This document shows, piece after piece, positions 32,509-43,640 of a stretch of 64,000 bases of DNA. The stretch is from assembly GCA_026119855.1 (NCBI GenBank), contig JAOWBW010000036.1, positions 372,001 through 436,000 of the forward strand, given 5' to 3'. Below the pieces are notes generated by a model, which made no database searches, was not told where the DNA came from, and was given only the letters and a program-made list of their open reading frames with translations. Source of the DNA: Campanula takesimana (taxonomy: Eukaryota; Streptophyta; Magnoliopsida; Asterales; Campanulaceae). The position numbers were made by a program, and so were the translations under genes. How positions within the stretch are numbered: the first letter of the stretch is position 1; each line of letters opens with the position of its first letter.

Positions 32509-33172
32509 TTCAATGGCTTCCAACGGCAACAACATCAAGGAGAGAACATTTCCGTGTCCAACGAATGGCTTTTCAACATAATAAGAGCCATGAGGGAACA
32601 TATGGATAGACTTACCGAGGATGCTCGCCGAAAAGACGATTTGTGGCGAGCCCGCTTTGATCTCGAGAGGAAAATTCACGAGGAAGAGGTTTCAGAACTC
32701 AAAGCCCATCTGCAAGAATTCACCGACAACAAGGCAAAGGTCAATGGTAAAACATGCTCAAGTGGCCCGTCCCTCAAAAGCCACAAAATGCCGCCGACAA
32801 CCGACTTTTCACTCCTCTCCTAGGAGTAATCCAAGCCGAAGCATTTGAAACATTTGTGGCAAGTGGAAAGATCAAGTCTTTACAAGGGTACAAACCCAAG
32901 ACGATGCGTCCCAACCATGCCCATCACAAATATTGTGGCTATCATCAACACAGTGGCCATCTTACGGAGAATGCTTCCTTCTCCAAAACGTCATCCAAGA
33001 TTTGATAGACAATGATGAATTACAGTGGGTGAAGAGCAACTCATCAAAGAGGAGGCTTGGTTTTAAAATGGGGCTTCAACAAGAGATCATGCTACAAGGA
33101 GACTACAACAAACAAGGACAACGACAACAATCTCCGTTTCTCTTTCTCTACCTAGAAATAGGATTTTTTTTT
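32509..33172 (+). pseudogene. Gypsy gag remnant
   Basis: ATG at 32513 opens MASNGNN, then in shifted frames EWLFNIIRAMREHMDRLTED, a charged helix (FDLERKIHEEEVSELKAHLQ), and a CCHC-like KYCGYHQHSGHLTEN followed by VIQDLIDNDELQW, as in Tat/Ogre gag (CX2HX4HX4-type knuckle). At least three frameshifts. Confidence 0.6.
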
Positions 33173-35562
33173 TAAAAAAAAAAAGAGTCAAAAGTCCTCT
33201 TAAGTGTGCATTAAAGTTTTTTCTCGTCCCATGTTAAATTTTGAGTCAATTATCAAATAAAAAGTCGTTCTTGTCCTCATACACTCTTTCAAGTTGTTCA
33301 ATTTAATTCTTGGCAAAATGATGAAAAGATTGTCTAAGCATGTTTTTGGAACGAAGGCATCACTTGAACGCCTAGGGGATAACATCGTGACAAAGGCGAC
33401 AACATCAACGACAAAGCCAAGAAGCAAAACAAGGTGGAGCAACATCAGCAAAGTTTTCAAAGGGGGATTAAAAAAAAAAAAAAAATCCCCCCTCATTCAA
33501 AAAAGTTCACAACAACATCATCATCCACCAACAAAGGACGAAGCTACATCGACAACCCATCACGACGAATCAACAATTCCATCACGAAGAATGGAGCATT
33601 CACAAGAACTACGGTGACCTGAGCCTCTACACTGGAGGAACGTAGGCAACCTGCGGGTCCGGTCTCATGCAAGAAAGAAGATATGTTTAGCCCTAGTGCG
33701 TTATGGTGATTGGCCTTCATCTCGAACTTTCCAAGATATCTTCGTACGATTCATTTGCCATGAATTAATCACCTCAAGATTGAACAACTTTCTTAGATTT
33801 GGAATCGCTTTCACGTTCCTTGTCGAATCTAGGGCTTCTTATCTTTCAGCGATACTCCCAGTTTCTTGCAATCAAATTGGGCTTTCTTTCTCTTCTCTCT
33901 TAATGACTCACTTTCCTTCGTGAGTTATTTTTAATAAATAAAAATACATGTCGATACTAGGGGCTACTTCCCTAGTCAAGTCAATATCACTCATCATGAG
34001 TGACAAAGGTCTCCACCGCAAAATCACATGTCTCTCATCCTCAACTAGAGTCAATACACACTTCCTCATTAATCGAGTCAAAATGAAGACGCAAAATAGA
34101 TGCCCGCTAGATTGAAAACTTGAAAGGCGGTCTAGGCAAAAACAGGGTGCGTCATAAAAAAAAATGAGAGAGTGAGAGAGGAAGGGAAAGAGAAATGGAG
34201 ATCCCCGCCTCTAAAGGAGACAATGTACAAGTTCTACATTGAATCTCCTCAGCAAGCCAGTTCCCACCAAGTCAACTTTGGGAATTGCAAAAGGTTTGAC
34301 AACACATGGCACGATCAAAGTCATTTTGGGTTGTTGGCATAAGAGAGATTGCTCTTGCAATGTGCATTTTTTGGGCTTATGTGAAAGAAGGCCCGTCCGA
34401 GAATGAGCTCATGATTGATATGGGGTACGAGGTTGCACAAATAGTCCCCAGTGAGTCAATTGGTTTGGGCAGCAAATGGCAACAACGTGTGACTCATTTT
34501 TCAAGCTTCTCCAAGCATGTGCCCTTACAGTATGCTAAGGCTTCCCGAGAAATGGAATAGCTCTTGCCATGTCCTCTTATGATTGTTCCCCACATAAGGA
34601 TGAGTCTCTTTGCTTTGCTTTACAAATGATGACACCCTAGGGGCTATGTGACTCAAGAACGAGAGATTTTTTTGCTACTCTCGACATTTAATGAGCCCTA
34701 GAGGATATGCTCAAGAAAGATGTGTGAGACTATCCTCAAAGTCTCTCAAGGGAATGTCGAAAAGCCTTCTTGTCATATATTCTCGTGCATGTTCCCCCAA
34801 TCAAGGATGCCTTTCTCTACTTACAATCGTGATGGCACTCTAGGGGCTAGACTCAAGTTTTAAAGGCTCCCTCAGCAAAAATGCTATTCACTTCACCTCC
34901 CCAAACGTGGGCCCTAGCAAAGTCATGTCCAACATTTGAAGCTTCCTCTATCATTTGGCACCGAAAGTCTTTTTAAGGGACTTCGACAATCTTTTGGGCA
35001 ATGATACTCGATGCAATGCATGTGGGGAGTAGTCCAAACTTAAAGGGTCTCTCAGTACTTCACGTCAAAGTCTTCTGGTTTGAAAGGAGGGCTCCGATGT
35101 TATGAATGAATTTGATGATTCTTATGTTGTGACTTACGATGAGGTTATGAAGAGAGTCTTAGAGAAAAGGAAAAAGATTCAATATGCTAAACTCTATCAA
35201 AACATGGTTATAGCGGGAAATGCCATGGCCAATCCCAATGTTTCTGCAATTCAGCACCCCCTTCTCTGAGATCAAAAGCACAAGTTGCATCCGCACAAGT
35301 TGCATCCGCACGAGTTGCATCCGAAGATCCGTTATTAGTTCAACACAGAAGACTCAAGCAAACATTCCCATTTGGGCTTGCTCACATCGACAAAAGACAA
35401 TTTATTCAAATGGGCCAAAGCTGATTTATCTTGGGGCTATGCAAGCCACTCAAAGTTTGGCATCAAATTCATTCTAGGGGCTTTACAACCAGCAACCCCC
35501 TTGGTATCTCGACATCAAAAGTCTATTGGAGCCCCACAATCGGCAAATCTCTTGGGGCTAAA
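33173..35562 (+). other. Non-coding remainder of the Gypsy element
   Basis: CTAGGGGCTA-type phrases recur (about 33957, 34641, 34850), as do LGA-type short frames; a 15-bp minisatellite ACAAGTTGCATCCGC is repeated three times at 35280-35327. No domain could be recognised. Confidence 0.4.
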
Positions 35563-36185
35563 CATGTCATCCATATGTAAAAGCAAGATTATATACCCGT
35601 TGTCAGACCTCTTGAAGTAGTAACAATGATCCGCGTCAATCCTGATAAATTTAATGTCATGCATGAATCCATCAAACTTCATGTACCACCACTTAGGAGC
35701 TTGTTTAGGCCATACAAGCTCTTAGTTACCGAAAAAACTTGCTCTTCATTACCTCAGACAAGTATCCATGTGGTTGTACCATGTAAATCTCTTCTTCAAA
35801 TCCCCATGAAGAAAGGTCCATCTTTAAATCGATTTGTTAAACCAGTAAATTGATAGACACTACTGTCCCAGAACCATTCTGATAGTAGTCATCTTCAAAA
35901 CAAGAGTGAAGACATTTGCATAGTCAATACCATATTTCTGTTGAAACACTTTTACAACCACCTGCGTTGTAACGCTTGTTTCCGTTTGCTACCTCCTTAA
36001 TCTTGTAATCCCACTTGTAATGCAATGCCTTCTTCACATTAGGTAATTTAGTTAATTCCCAAGTTTTGTTGGCCATTAATGAGTCCATCTCATCATCCTT
36101 GCAACTTTCCACTTGTCAACAAGTTCACCATGAATAGCCTCCCGCATAACACTTCAGTTCAAGATTATCAGTAAGCAACAAATAG
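35563..36185 (-). pseudogene. Copia B fragment: RT N-terminal half
   Basis: On the minus strand the piece continues from the SIRE-2 insertion site as LLLTDNLELKCY, then ESCKDDEMDSLMANKTWELT, HYKWDYKIKEVANGNKRYNA, DYANVFTLVLKM, then GELVWPKQAPKWWYMKFDGF and IDADHCYYFKR up to the YVDDM-equivalent (LHMDDM), where Gypsy sequence starts. Many frameshifts and stops. Tork/TNT1-like. Confidence 0.8.
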
Positions 36186-37606
36186 TGTTGGTCCCAGAGG
36201 GCAACAAGGGTATAGAACCGCTAGAGGGGGGTGAATAGCGGTCCGAAACTTTTTTGAAAATATCCTTAAAATCAACCGAGTACTTATCAGTTTGGCCAAC
36301 TGCGGTTCGAAGCACAAGAACCAAACTGATAAAATGCACAGCGGAGTTTGCGGTTTGGCCAAATATGTTAGTTAAAGAGTTGGGAGGTTTGACTCGGGTT
36401 GAGAAAACACTTTGATGCAACAGAATAGTTAAACTTAAAGTTTAAAGGAAAACACAATTCATCTTTCAAGTCATTTCGTATATGGAAACAAGTTCAAGAC
36501 CACAAACAAGAAAGATAAATATCAAGACAGAAAATAAAGATCCAACACACAAATTGAAGAGGTTCGTTCTTAAATGAACTACGTCCTCTACCTAGATGGT
36601 TAGTCTAGGATTTTCTAATAGCTATGAGACTTGTATTAATTTAGAGGAGGTTTTACAGATGAATCTAAACTCTAAACAATAAGTCTAACCTAAGCTATAA
36701 TAACAACCGGTGTTTTCGAAGTATATAATCTATGTGATCATATAAATCGGGTGTGTGTGTGAAAAGAAATCAAATGCTCTAAGTATCTAAATGATGGTTG
36801 AGCAAATGGAATTCTTTCGGTGTAAAGGCTAAGTATGAACGGTTGTTAGGCTTGAAGCTTTGAAGAAGAACTGGGTTTGCAATGGAGATGGTTTGAAGAT
36901 ATGAATATCTGGGTTTAAATCTTCAAAGCAACTTGAATACTTGGGAATGAATCTCTTGAAGCTCAGCAACCTTCATAGTTGAATAATGGAGGCTATTTAT
37001 AGGCAGAGCACCCTTGTGACCGTTGGGTAAAGATTTGAATCAAATCTGAAGGGTACAGTGCTGTCGAAATCCCATTGGTTGAGCTGTCATTTTCGTCCTT
37101 GGTTTTGTCTTGTAGTCCTAGGTAGTTGTTGCACCACTACCTGACATTTGTCCTTTGTTGCAGAAAGGACTAACGGTAAACAATTCAAACTGATAGACAA
37201 ACCGACATTCCTTGCAGAAACTCCAAGTTAATTTAGAGTTATATAACAATATCCTTTTACGGTCAAAAAGGGAATGTTTGTCTAAGGAATAAATGACATC
37301 TCTTTAATTCTTCAATAACTGCTTTGCGGTTTTTCCAAGCATAGGGGCGGTTTGAAGAAACATGCAAACTGTAGTTTGATGAAAACTGAAGAGCTCCATG
37401 CTGGCGGTCTCAAGATGATGGCTTGAAGCACTAAACCGCTAATGATACAACCGAACTATACTCAGCCTAGACAACTAAAAAATCTAGAAATGGACTTATC
37501 TAAAAAATGAAGTAGAACTTCATTACATGCGGTCCTAAAGTCCATAAAAAGACACGTGGCATGGATCAATCAAATTAAGGTGGGTGTACTAACAAGAATC
37601 CTAACA
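36186..37606 (-). repeat. 3' LTR of SIRE-2
   Basis: TGTTGGTCCCAGAGGG to GAATCCTAACA. Contains CTATTTATAGGCAGAG (TATA box on the minus strand, about 36991-37004) and about nine GCGGT/ACCGC words. Confidence 0.95.
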
Positions 37607-38074
37607 ATCTCCCCCTATTTGATTGATGCCATTACCACACTATGATAATAGCAAAACATTGTACTTGGTAAGAACATGTCAGAAATAAATTTCATGAAAT
37701 TGCATGTCCCAAGTCAATGCACACACTATGCTAGATCATAGATTTCTAATCTATCAAAAACAAAGGAAATGAAGAAAAGATAGAAAAGAAATACATTCAG
37801 ATGCATATAAGATGATATGATTTTGAGGATCAGAAATGCATGTTTAAACTGAATGTTTAAAACATAATGCACTTAAAAGAATATTTTCATGATGAATGTA
37901 GTGCATGAGGTTTTAAGAAATACAAGCATTGTTTCACAAACAAGCAGTTTGAATAAACAAAGTTTTGGAAACAGAATGCTATGCAGTCATTCTCAGTATA
38001 ATTCAATCATAAGATAGTAACTTACAAAGTATGAATTACAAGAGACATCAAAAAGAAAGACTAAGAAAATAAAT
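37607..38074 (-). other. SIRE-2 3' untranslated region
   Basis: A purine tract (complement of ATCTCCCCCTATTTGAT, 37607-37623) abuts the LTR; the rest is AT-rich and non-coding. Confidence 0.7.
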
Positions 38075-41000
38075 CTAGTCTACTTCATCTGCAACAGAAC
38101 CCCTTGCAGCAGCAGCATCATCTGCGGTTTGGTTCAGAACGGTTTGAGCGTCTTGAGCAGCTTGTTCTTCTGCAACTTGAGCATCAACAGCAGGGGCGGT
38201 TTGATCAATATTTCTAGAACCGGATCCACGGGTGGTTTCAAAAACAAAGTCAGCTGCACGAAGCCGAACTTCAGTCGGTTCACCAATCTTTAATTCAATT
38301 GCAGCGGCTTGCTTGACAAGTTTCCCGGTTCTATGCAGGATAAGTTCTGAAGAATCAAGTGCATGCTGGGCCAGAATGTCAAGTTTCTCAACAACAGATT
38401 GAAGTGATGCATCAACGGCTTGGAACTTTAAGTTGCAAAGATCATTGTTGGTTCTGACAAGATCTTGAAGAGCCAGTTGATTTTCCAAGATTAAGTTCAG
38501 TCTCTCATCTAGATGTTGTTTTCTTGACCTATCATCAAATCTCTCATTCACTCTCTCCCCCTTAATGGCATCAAGATCAGATTGTAAAGTGAGGAGATGA
38601 GTGTCAAACCGAGAAGTGGCGGTTTGCTGATGAACTTGAATATTCCTAACCGCATCTATTAAATCGGCGGTTGTAGCATGAAGAGGTAGAATTGGATAGG
38701 AAGGAATTGAAGAGGGCGGTTCATCAGAAGGAGTGTAGTCAGGAATGTGCTCATCACTAGAAGTATCATCATCAGAAATTTGGATGGCATCATCAGACTG
38801 ATGGGATGAAGAAGGCATTTTGGCTTTACCTTTCAAGAGAATGTGTGCCTCTTCTAAAGTTTCACCCATAGAAACCCTAATGGCGGTTTCAAGTTCTATG
38901 GGATCAAAAGGAAGGAAAAAATAATAAGGAATAATTTCGGTTTGAGGAGGAGAAGGAGGAGGAGGAGGAGAAGGAAGAGCAACATATCTCATATATTCAT
39001 CAAAGAGAAAAATGGAAGGAGAAGGCACAAGGAATAATCTATAGAGATTGGGAATGCAGAGACAATTAAAGAATAGAAAGAATTGGGAGGCAAGAGTGGG
39101 ATCCATGAGTACCTGATAGGCAATCTCACCTATCAACCGTTCTGCAACTGAAAGAATTAATTTTTCAATTGTGGCTTCCATCTCATCCTTGGGAAAAATA
39201 GCATAGGGGTTAGGGCGGCCAGCCTTCAAGAATCTATCTTCGGCTTTGGCGGCGGCACGAGCATGGGCTCCAGCCCTTCTTTCCCTAGAGGTTTCAGTCT
39301 TGAACCGCTTCAGATATCTTGCTAAGTCAGCAGCATTCTTTCGTTTCTTTGTCTTCGGTTTAATGAATGAAACCGATGGCGGAGCAGATGGTGAAACTGA
39401 AGACTGAGCCATCGGTTGGACCGACGTAGAAACTGAAGGTTGAGCAGATGAAAGAACTGGTGATGGTTGAACCGCTGCAGCATATGGTAAGTCTGGAGAT
39501 GAAGATGGAGTATGTTCTGGTGAATCAAAATCCAGCTTTCTTTTAAGTGAAGGAGGAGAGACCTCAACCAACATTGGGTCAATACCTGCCTTTCTCATCT
39601 CAGCTCTTTCTCTTAGCTCTTTTGCAAATGCACCTTCAAGTGGTGAGTGATCCCTTTTGTAGTCAGCCTCACTAAAGTCTATAGCTCCTGGTGGCCTTGA
39701 CTGCCAATGCTCCACATAATCACTTTTCTTCACCAACTTCCTCTTCTTCTTTGGCGGTTGAACCTCAAGAACTTCATCATCTTGCTCAGGTTCACCAAGT
39801 GCCTCAGACATATCAGTCTGCTCAGGCAATGCTACAGCCTCAAACTCATCGGTTTGCTCAGGCTGAACCGCAATGGTAGATACATCGGTTTGATCAACAA
39901 GAACCACAGCCTCAGACATTTCGGTCTGCTCAGGCTCGGTTTGAGAGGAGGGTTTGAGGTTTGGGAAGGCTTTGAAAATTTCAGCCAACTGTTCTTCAGA
40001 GAATTGAACAGAGGGCGGTTTAGAAGAGGAAGGTTTAGGAGGAGAAGGGATAGGAAGGAAAAGATGAGGTGAAGGGATGAGTTCTGGAATGGATTTAGCT
40101 TTGGCTGCTTTAAGAGAGGCGGCATCCATAGCAAAATTAATGGATTTCTCCACATTTTGATGTAATGGAGAGAGGGTTTAACTTGAGGTTTGGGAATAGA
40201 GGTTTTAGAAGTGATAGGTTTGGAAAGTGTAGGAGATAGTCTGATGGGGGGAAAAGAGGTTGAAGAAGATGAAGGTTTTGATGACGGTTTGGATAAGGGT
40301 TTAGGAGGCGGTTTGGATAGGTTGCTTTTGTAATAACTGAAGGGATTTGAGCAGTTCCCTTTCTCTTCCTTGGAGCAGCGGTTTCCTTGGGACGAGCCGC
40401 AGGTATAGACCGAACTGCAGGCTCCCCCTCAACCGCAGACTCCCCCTCAGCCTGTACCGCGGTCTGAGCTAACTGACTTAACCCCAGTCTGTTTAAAGTA
40501 GCAGTTTGACCTTCATTTCTTAGCATCGTAGCATGGGCCTGATCAGCAATGGCACCAGCATACGGTTTCCCAGATTTGTTGAGCCGAGCCTCAGGAAATG
40601 GGCCACGTTCGGCTTCAGGAAGAGGGTCCTCATTCCAAACTGTTTGAGCATACCGCCATCCAAATGCGGTTCTGAAGGCATCAAGTTTAGATAATCCAAA
40701 GATAGATTTTTCAATTGGGTCCAACCAATAGTCCTTGTTTTCAGCAGAGAACTTGAAAATGGCAGTATCTTGATGCAGGAACTTAGTCAGCAACCTGCAA
40801 TGGTTCTGACCTTGGATTTTCCAGCGGCTTTAGCAGCATGGAGGCGGTTTAGAGCATTTATGATCTCCTTCATCACAACCTTGGGCCAGTGCAGTTTCTT
40901 CCCTTTAAGAATGGCCACACAGTAAGCATACTGTTCACTTGTAAAGTTGTTGTGGTTTCCATTCTTGCACATGACTCCAGAATCCACTAATTCACATAGA

Positions 41001-42114
41001 TGAGCCATCACCTCTCCAAAGTCCTTTTTGGAGGAATTCTTGGTGGAGAAAGAATTGACTCCAATCAACTCCATTGTAGTATTGCTTAGAAGTTCCGGTT
41101 TTATCCCCATAACTCCAGAGTTCTCAAGACCAGCTAGAACTGCAATCTTGGAAGCGGTTAGGATCACTTCTTTGCCACAGACGGTGGACTTGATAGCATC
41201 TTCAAATTTTATTTCTCCGGATTCCAGATCCCTTATCGGTTCTCCTCTTACATCTAGTAAGGCAGCCTTTGTGGAGATCCCATTCTCAAAGAATTCGGCG
41301 CAGATAATTGTAACGAACTGCGGTTCATCCATAAGAAACAAAGGTAGCAGTTTTGCATCATTCAGCAGTTTGAGGAGCTTCCTTCCAACTGCATCTTGTT
41401 TAATTTCATCCTCAAGAATCCTAGAACCGGGAACAAAGTTTGAGGGATCCTGAAAAATTTTCTAAGTTAGAAATAGCTTAAAGAATGATAGTTTGAATCC
41501 TTAAGCAAACCGCGGTTTGATTAAGTCCTACAAACTATAACAAGGAATCCTAACAATGAAAACATGCGGTTCAAGGAGAGTAAGGGTAAAAATGTAAAAA
41601 CAAAGAATGAAAGAACAGTGAAGGCAAAACGAATCAAAGAGGGAAAATTTTGAAAAAGAGTTTGAATGCATGAAGAACACGAAGAACAGAGTATGAATAT
41701 GCAAAACAAAATCTTAACCAAAATATGGAAAAATTATACCAAAATGATCACAAAGGGCAGATTCTAACAAAGTTCTAAATAAACTAAGACAAATAACAAT
41801 ACATGAACCCAGAATCTGCAAAATTTCGCAAGAACACCAAATGACCCCAAAATTGATTTTGCTCAAAATTGAACACAAATCTTAAAACAAAGTAATCAAA
41901 CAGTATATTTAAGTAAATGCAAGCACAAACCAACCAAGAAATTGAAGAAAAAGCATAAAATGATCAAAGGAAGATGAACAAGCTTTTAAGCTTCAACAAT
42001 GGCGGATAAATGAGATATACTGAGTTAGGGTTCAGAATTTCATACCATATCAGGCTTCGATGGTTTGGACGATGTAGAAGAAGAAGCAAGATCAATTGAT
42101 TTCTTTGGTGCCAT
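38075..42114 (-). CDS. SIRE-2 extra ('env-like') ORF, spliced, nuclear-type motifs
   Basis: Exon 1 (42114-42046) encodes MAPKKSIDLASSSTSSKPSK and ends at GATATG|GTATGA. The acceptor is TTTTTCAG at 41450, and exon 2 (41449-38075) joins in phase. The N-terminal part (DEPQFVTIICAEFFENGIST, CGKEVILTASKIAVLAGLEN) resembles the 'putative plant transposon protein' region of SIRE env-like ORFs. Frameshifts at about 40795 and 40320-40150 lead to the 692-codon C-terminal part: Glu/Thr/Asp repeats (PEQTDMSEA type), PPKKKRKLVKK (classic nuclear localisation signal), KPKTKKRKN, a short hydrophobic stretch (SQFFLFFNCLCIPNLYRLFL), Pro-rich linkers, DAIQISDDDTSSDEH (SUMO-interacting-like), and a long helical tail. 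No signal peptide. Total about 1,150 residues. Function unknown; 'env' is only the customary label. Confidence 0.75.
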
Positions 42115-42246
42115 TAAAAAATTTGTTTAAGTAAGAGAATTTTGAGTGAGAACAGAGAGAGAGAGAAGAGTGCGTACAGAGGAGAGAGAAGGTGTTTTTG
42201 CTAAAAAGAGTAAGAAGGTAAAAAGATAAATTGAAAAATGGTTTGT

Positions 42247-42254
42247 CTTTTATA
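42247..42254 (-). promoter_or_regulatory. TATA box of the internal SIRE-2 promoter
   Basis: Minus strand GAGTATAAAAGACAAACC lies about 135 bases before the ATG at 42114. The interval is a pyrimidine-rich leader (CTTCTCTCTCCTCTGTACGC, then TCTTCTCTCTCTCTGTTC), a textbook plant promoter layout inside a retrotransposon. Confidence 0.65.
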
Positions 42255-42706
42255 CTCAATTAACCACCTCGGGTAGTGGAGCGGGCATGACGGCTGAAGG
42301 AAACTCAACCGTCAGTGTACCTGTCGATTCGCATTCAATGCGGCAGAGATAATTGCAAAAAGGTCCTTAAAGAATGAAGTGACATAAAGTAGGGACTAAA
42401 ATGCAATTTCATACCTGAGCGGTTTTGCGTAAACCGACTTACCTTTTCCTCATTATCGGTTTTGGTGAAACCGATATCTTTCAGATCTATCTTCGGTTTC
42501 AGTAGAAAACCGAAACCTTGCTTTGACAATTCGGTTTGGATAAAACTGAAGTTGTTCTACTTGACTCTTCGGTTTGAGTGGAATTTATAGCCGAACCATT
42601 TTGTTGCGGTTTTGTAGATTGAACCGCAAGCTATTTGCATTTTCTTAATAGAGCCAAAATACTTAACAAAAATTATTAGAACAAGAATAAATAGGCATGA
42701 ATTATA
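42255..42706 (-). other. Spacer between SIRE-2 pol and internal promoter
   Basis: No ORF. Dense in CGGTTT/AAACCG words (more than ten in 42415-42630). It would hold the upstream promoter elements of the extra ORF. Confidence 0.5.
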
Positions 42707-43640
42707 TTAAGTAAGTTCCAGCATACCCATTTCTCCTCGTAAATGAAAGAACCTAGAATTTTCAAGAGGTTTGGTGAGAATATCTGCAATTTGATCGTCG
42801 GTTCCCACCTTTGCTAGAAAAATGTTCTTCTTTTCAACATGATCTTTGAGGAAATGATATCTTATGTCAATGTGCTTGGTTTTTTGAGTGTTGTACTGGA
42901 TTGTTGGAGATTGATATTGCTGCAGTACTATCACAGTAGATAGGGCAGTTCTTCTCAAATACTTCATAGTCTTCCAACTGCTGTTTCATCCAGAGAATTT
43001 GAGAGCAACAGCTTCCAGCCGCAATATATTCAGCTTCAGCGGTTGAGACTGAAACCGATGCTTGTTTCTTGCTGGACCATGATACAAGCCGGGTTCCAAG
43101 GAACTGACAAGTACCACTTGTGCTCTTTCTGCTTATCTTACATGCTGCAAAGTCAGCATCTGAATAACCTAATAGATCAAATGAAGATTCTTTGGAGTAC
43201 CAAAGTCCAAGGTTAACAGATCCACATAAATATCTAATAATTCTTTTAACAGCAATAAGATGAGATTCTCTAGGGTCAGCTTGAAATCTAGCACAAACAC
43301 AAACACTGAACATGATATCTGGCCTACTAGCAGTTAAGTAAAGTAAAGAACCAATCATACCTCGGTAGAGAGTCTGATCAACTTTCTTACCTCGTTCATC
43401 TTGATCCAAACTGCAGGCCTTTTGCATTGGGGTATCAACTGGCTTAGCGGTTTCAAGCCCAAATTTCTTGATCAAATCTTTGGTATATTTGGCTTGGTTG
43501 ATAAAAATTCCATCATGACATTGCTTGATTTGGAGTCCAAGAAAGAATGTCAACTCTCCCATCATACTCATCTCAAATTTACCTTTCATAAGCTTTCAAA
43601 CTTAACACACATAGTCTCATTAGTAGAACCAAAATAATAT
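42707..43640 (-). CDS. SIRE-2 RT C-terminus and RNase H
   Basis: Continues RT with KGKFEMSMMGELTFFLGLQI, KPVDTPMQKACSL and RGMIGSLLYLTASRPDIMFS. RNase H: LLGYSDADFAACKISRKSTS, STAEAEYIAAGSCCSQILWM and IYCDSTAAISISNNP. A shift near 42900 leads to KTKHIDIRYHFLKDHVEKKN and the end LENSRFFHLRGEMGMLELT. Confidence 0.9.

Larger units (their letters stand above)
28863..35562 (+). mobile_element. Decayed Tat-type Gypsy element
   Basis: LTR, primer site and a gag remnant are followed by non-coding internal sequence; the 3' LTR, protease, RT and integrase are not recognisable. Both edges meet Copia B RT sequence (left KDLGEARK, right the YVDDM-equivalent), with about 25 codons of RT lost between, so the right end was deleted. 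A MULE-like element is nested at 31163-32388. Confidence 0.65.

Noticed and set aside
39691..40072. Plus-strand ORFs of 62 and 121 codons
   Set aside because: Antisense shadows of the SIRE-2 extra ORF.
38075..42114. Viral envelope gene
   Set aside because: No signal peptide or furin-type site, only one weak hydrophobic stretch, and nuclear motifs; the env label is not supported.
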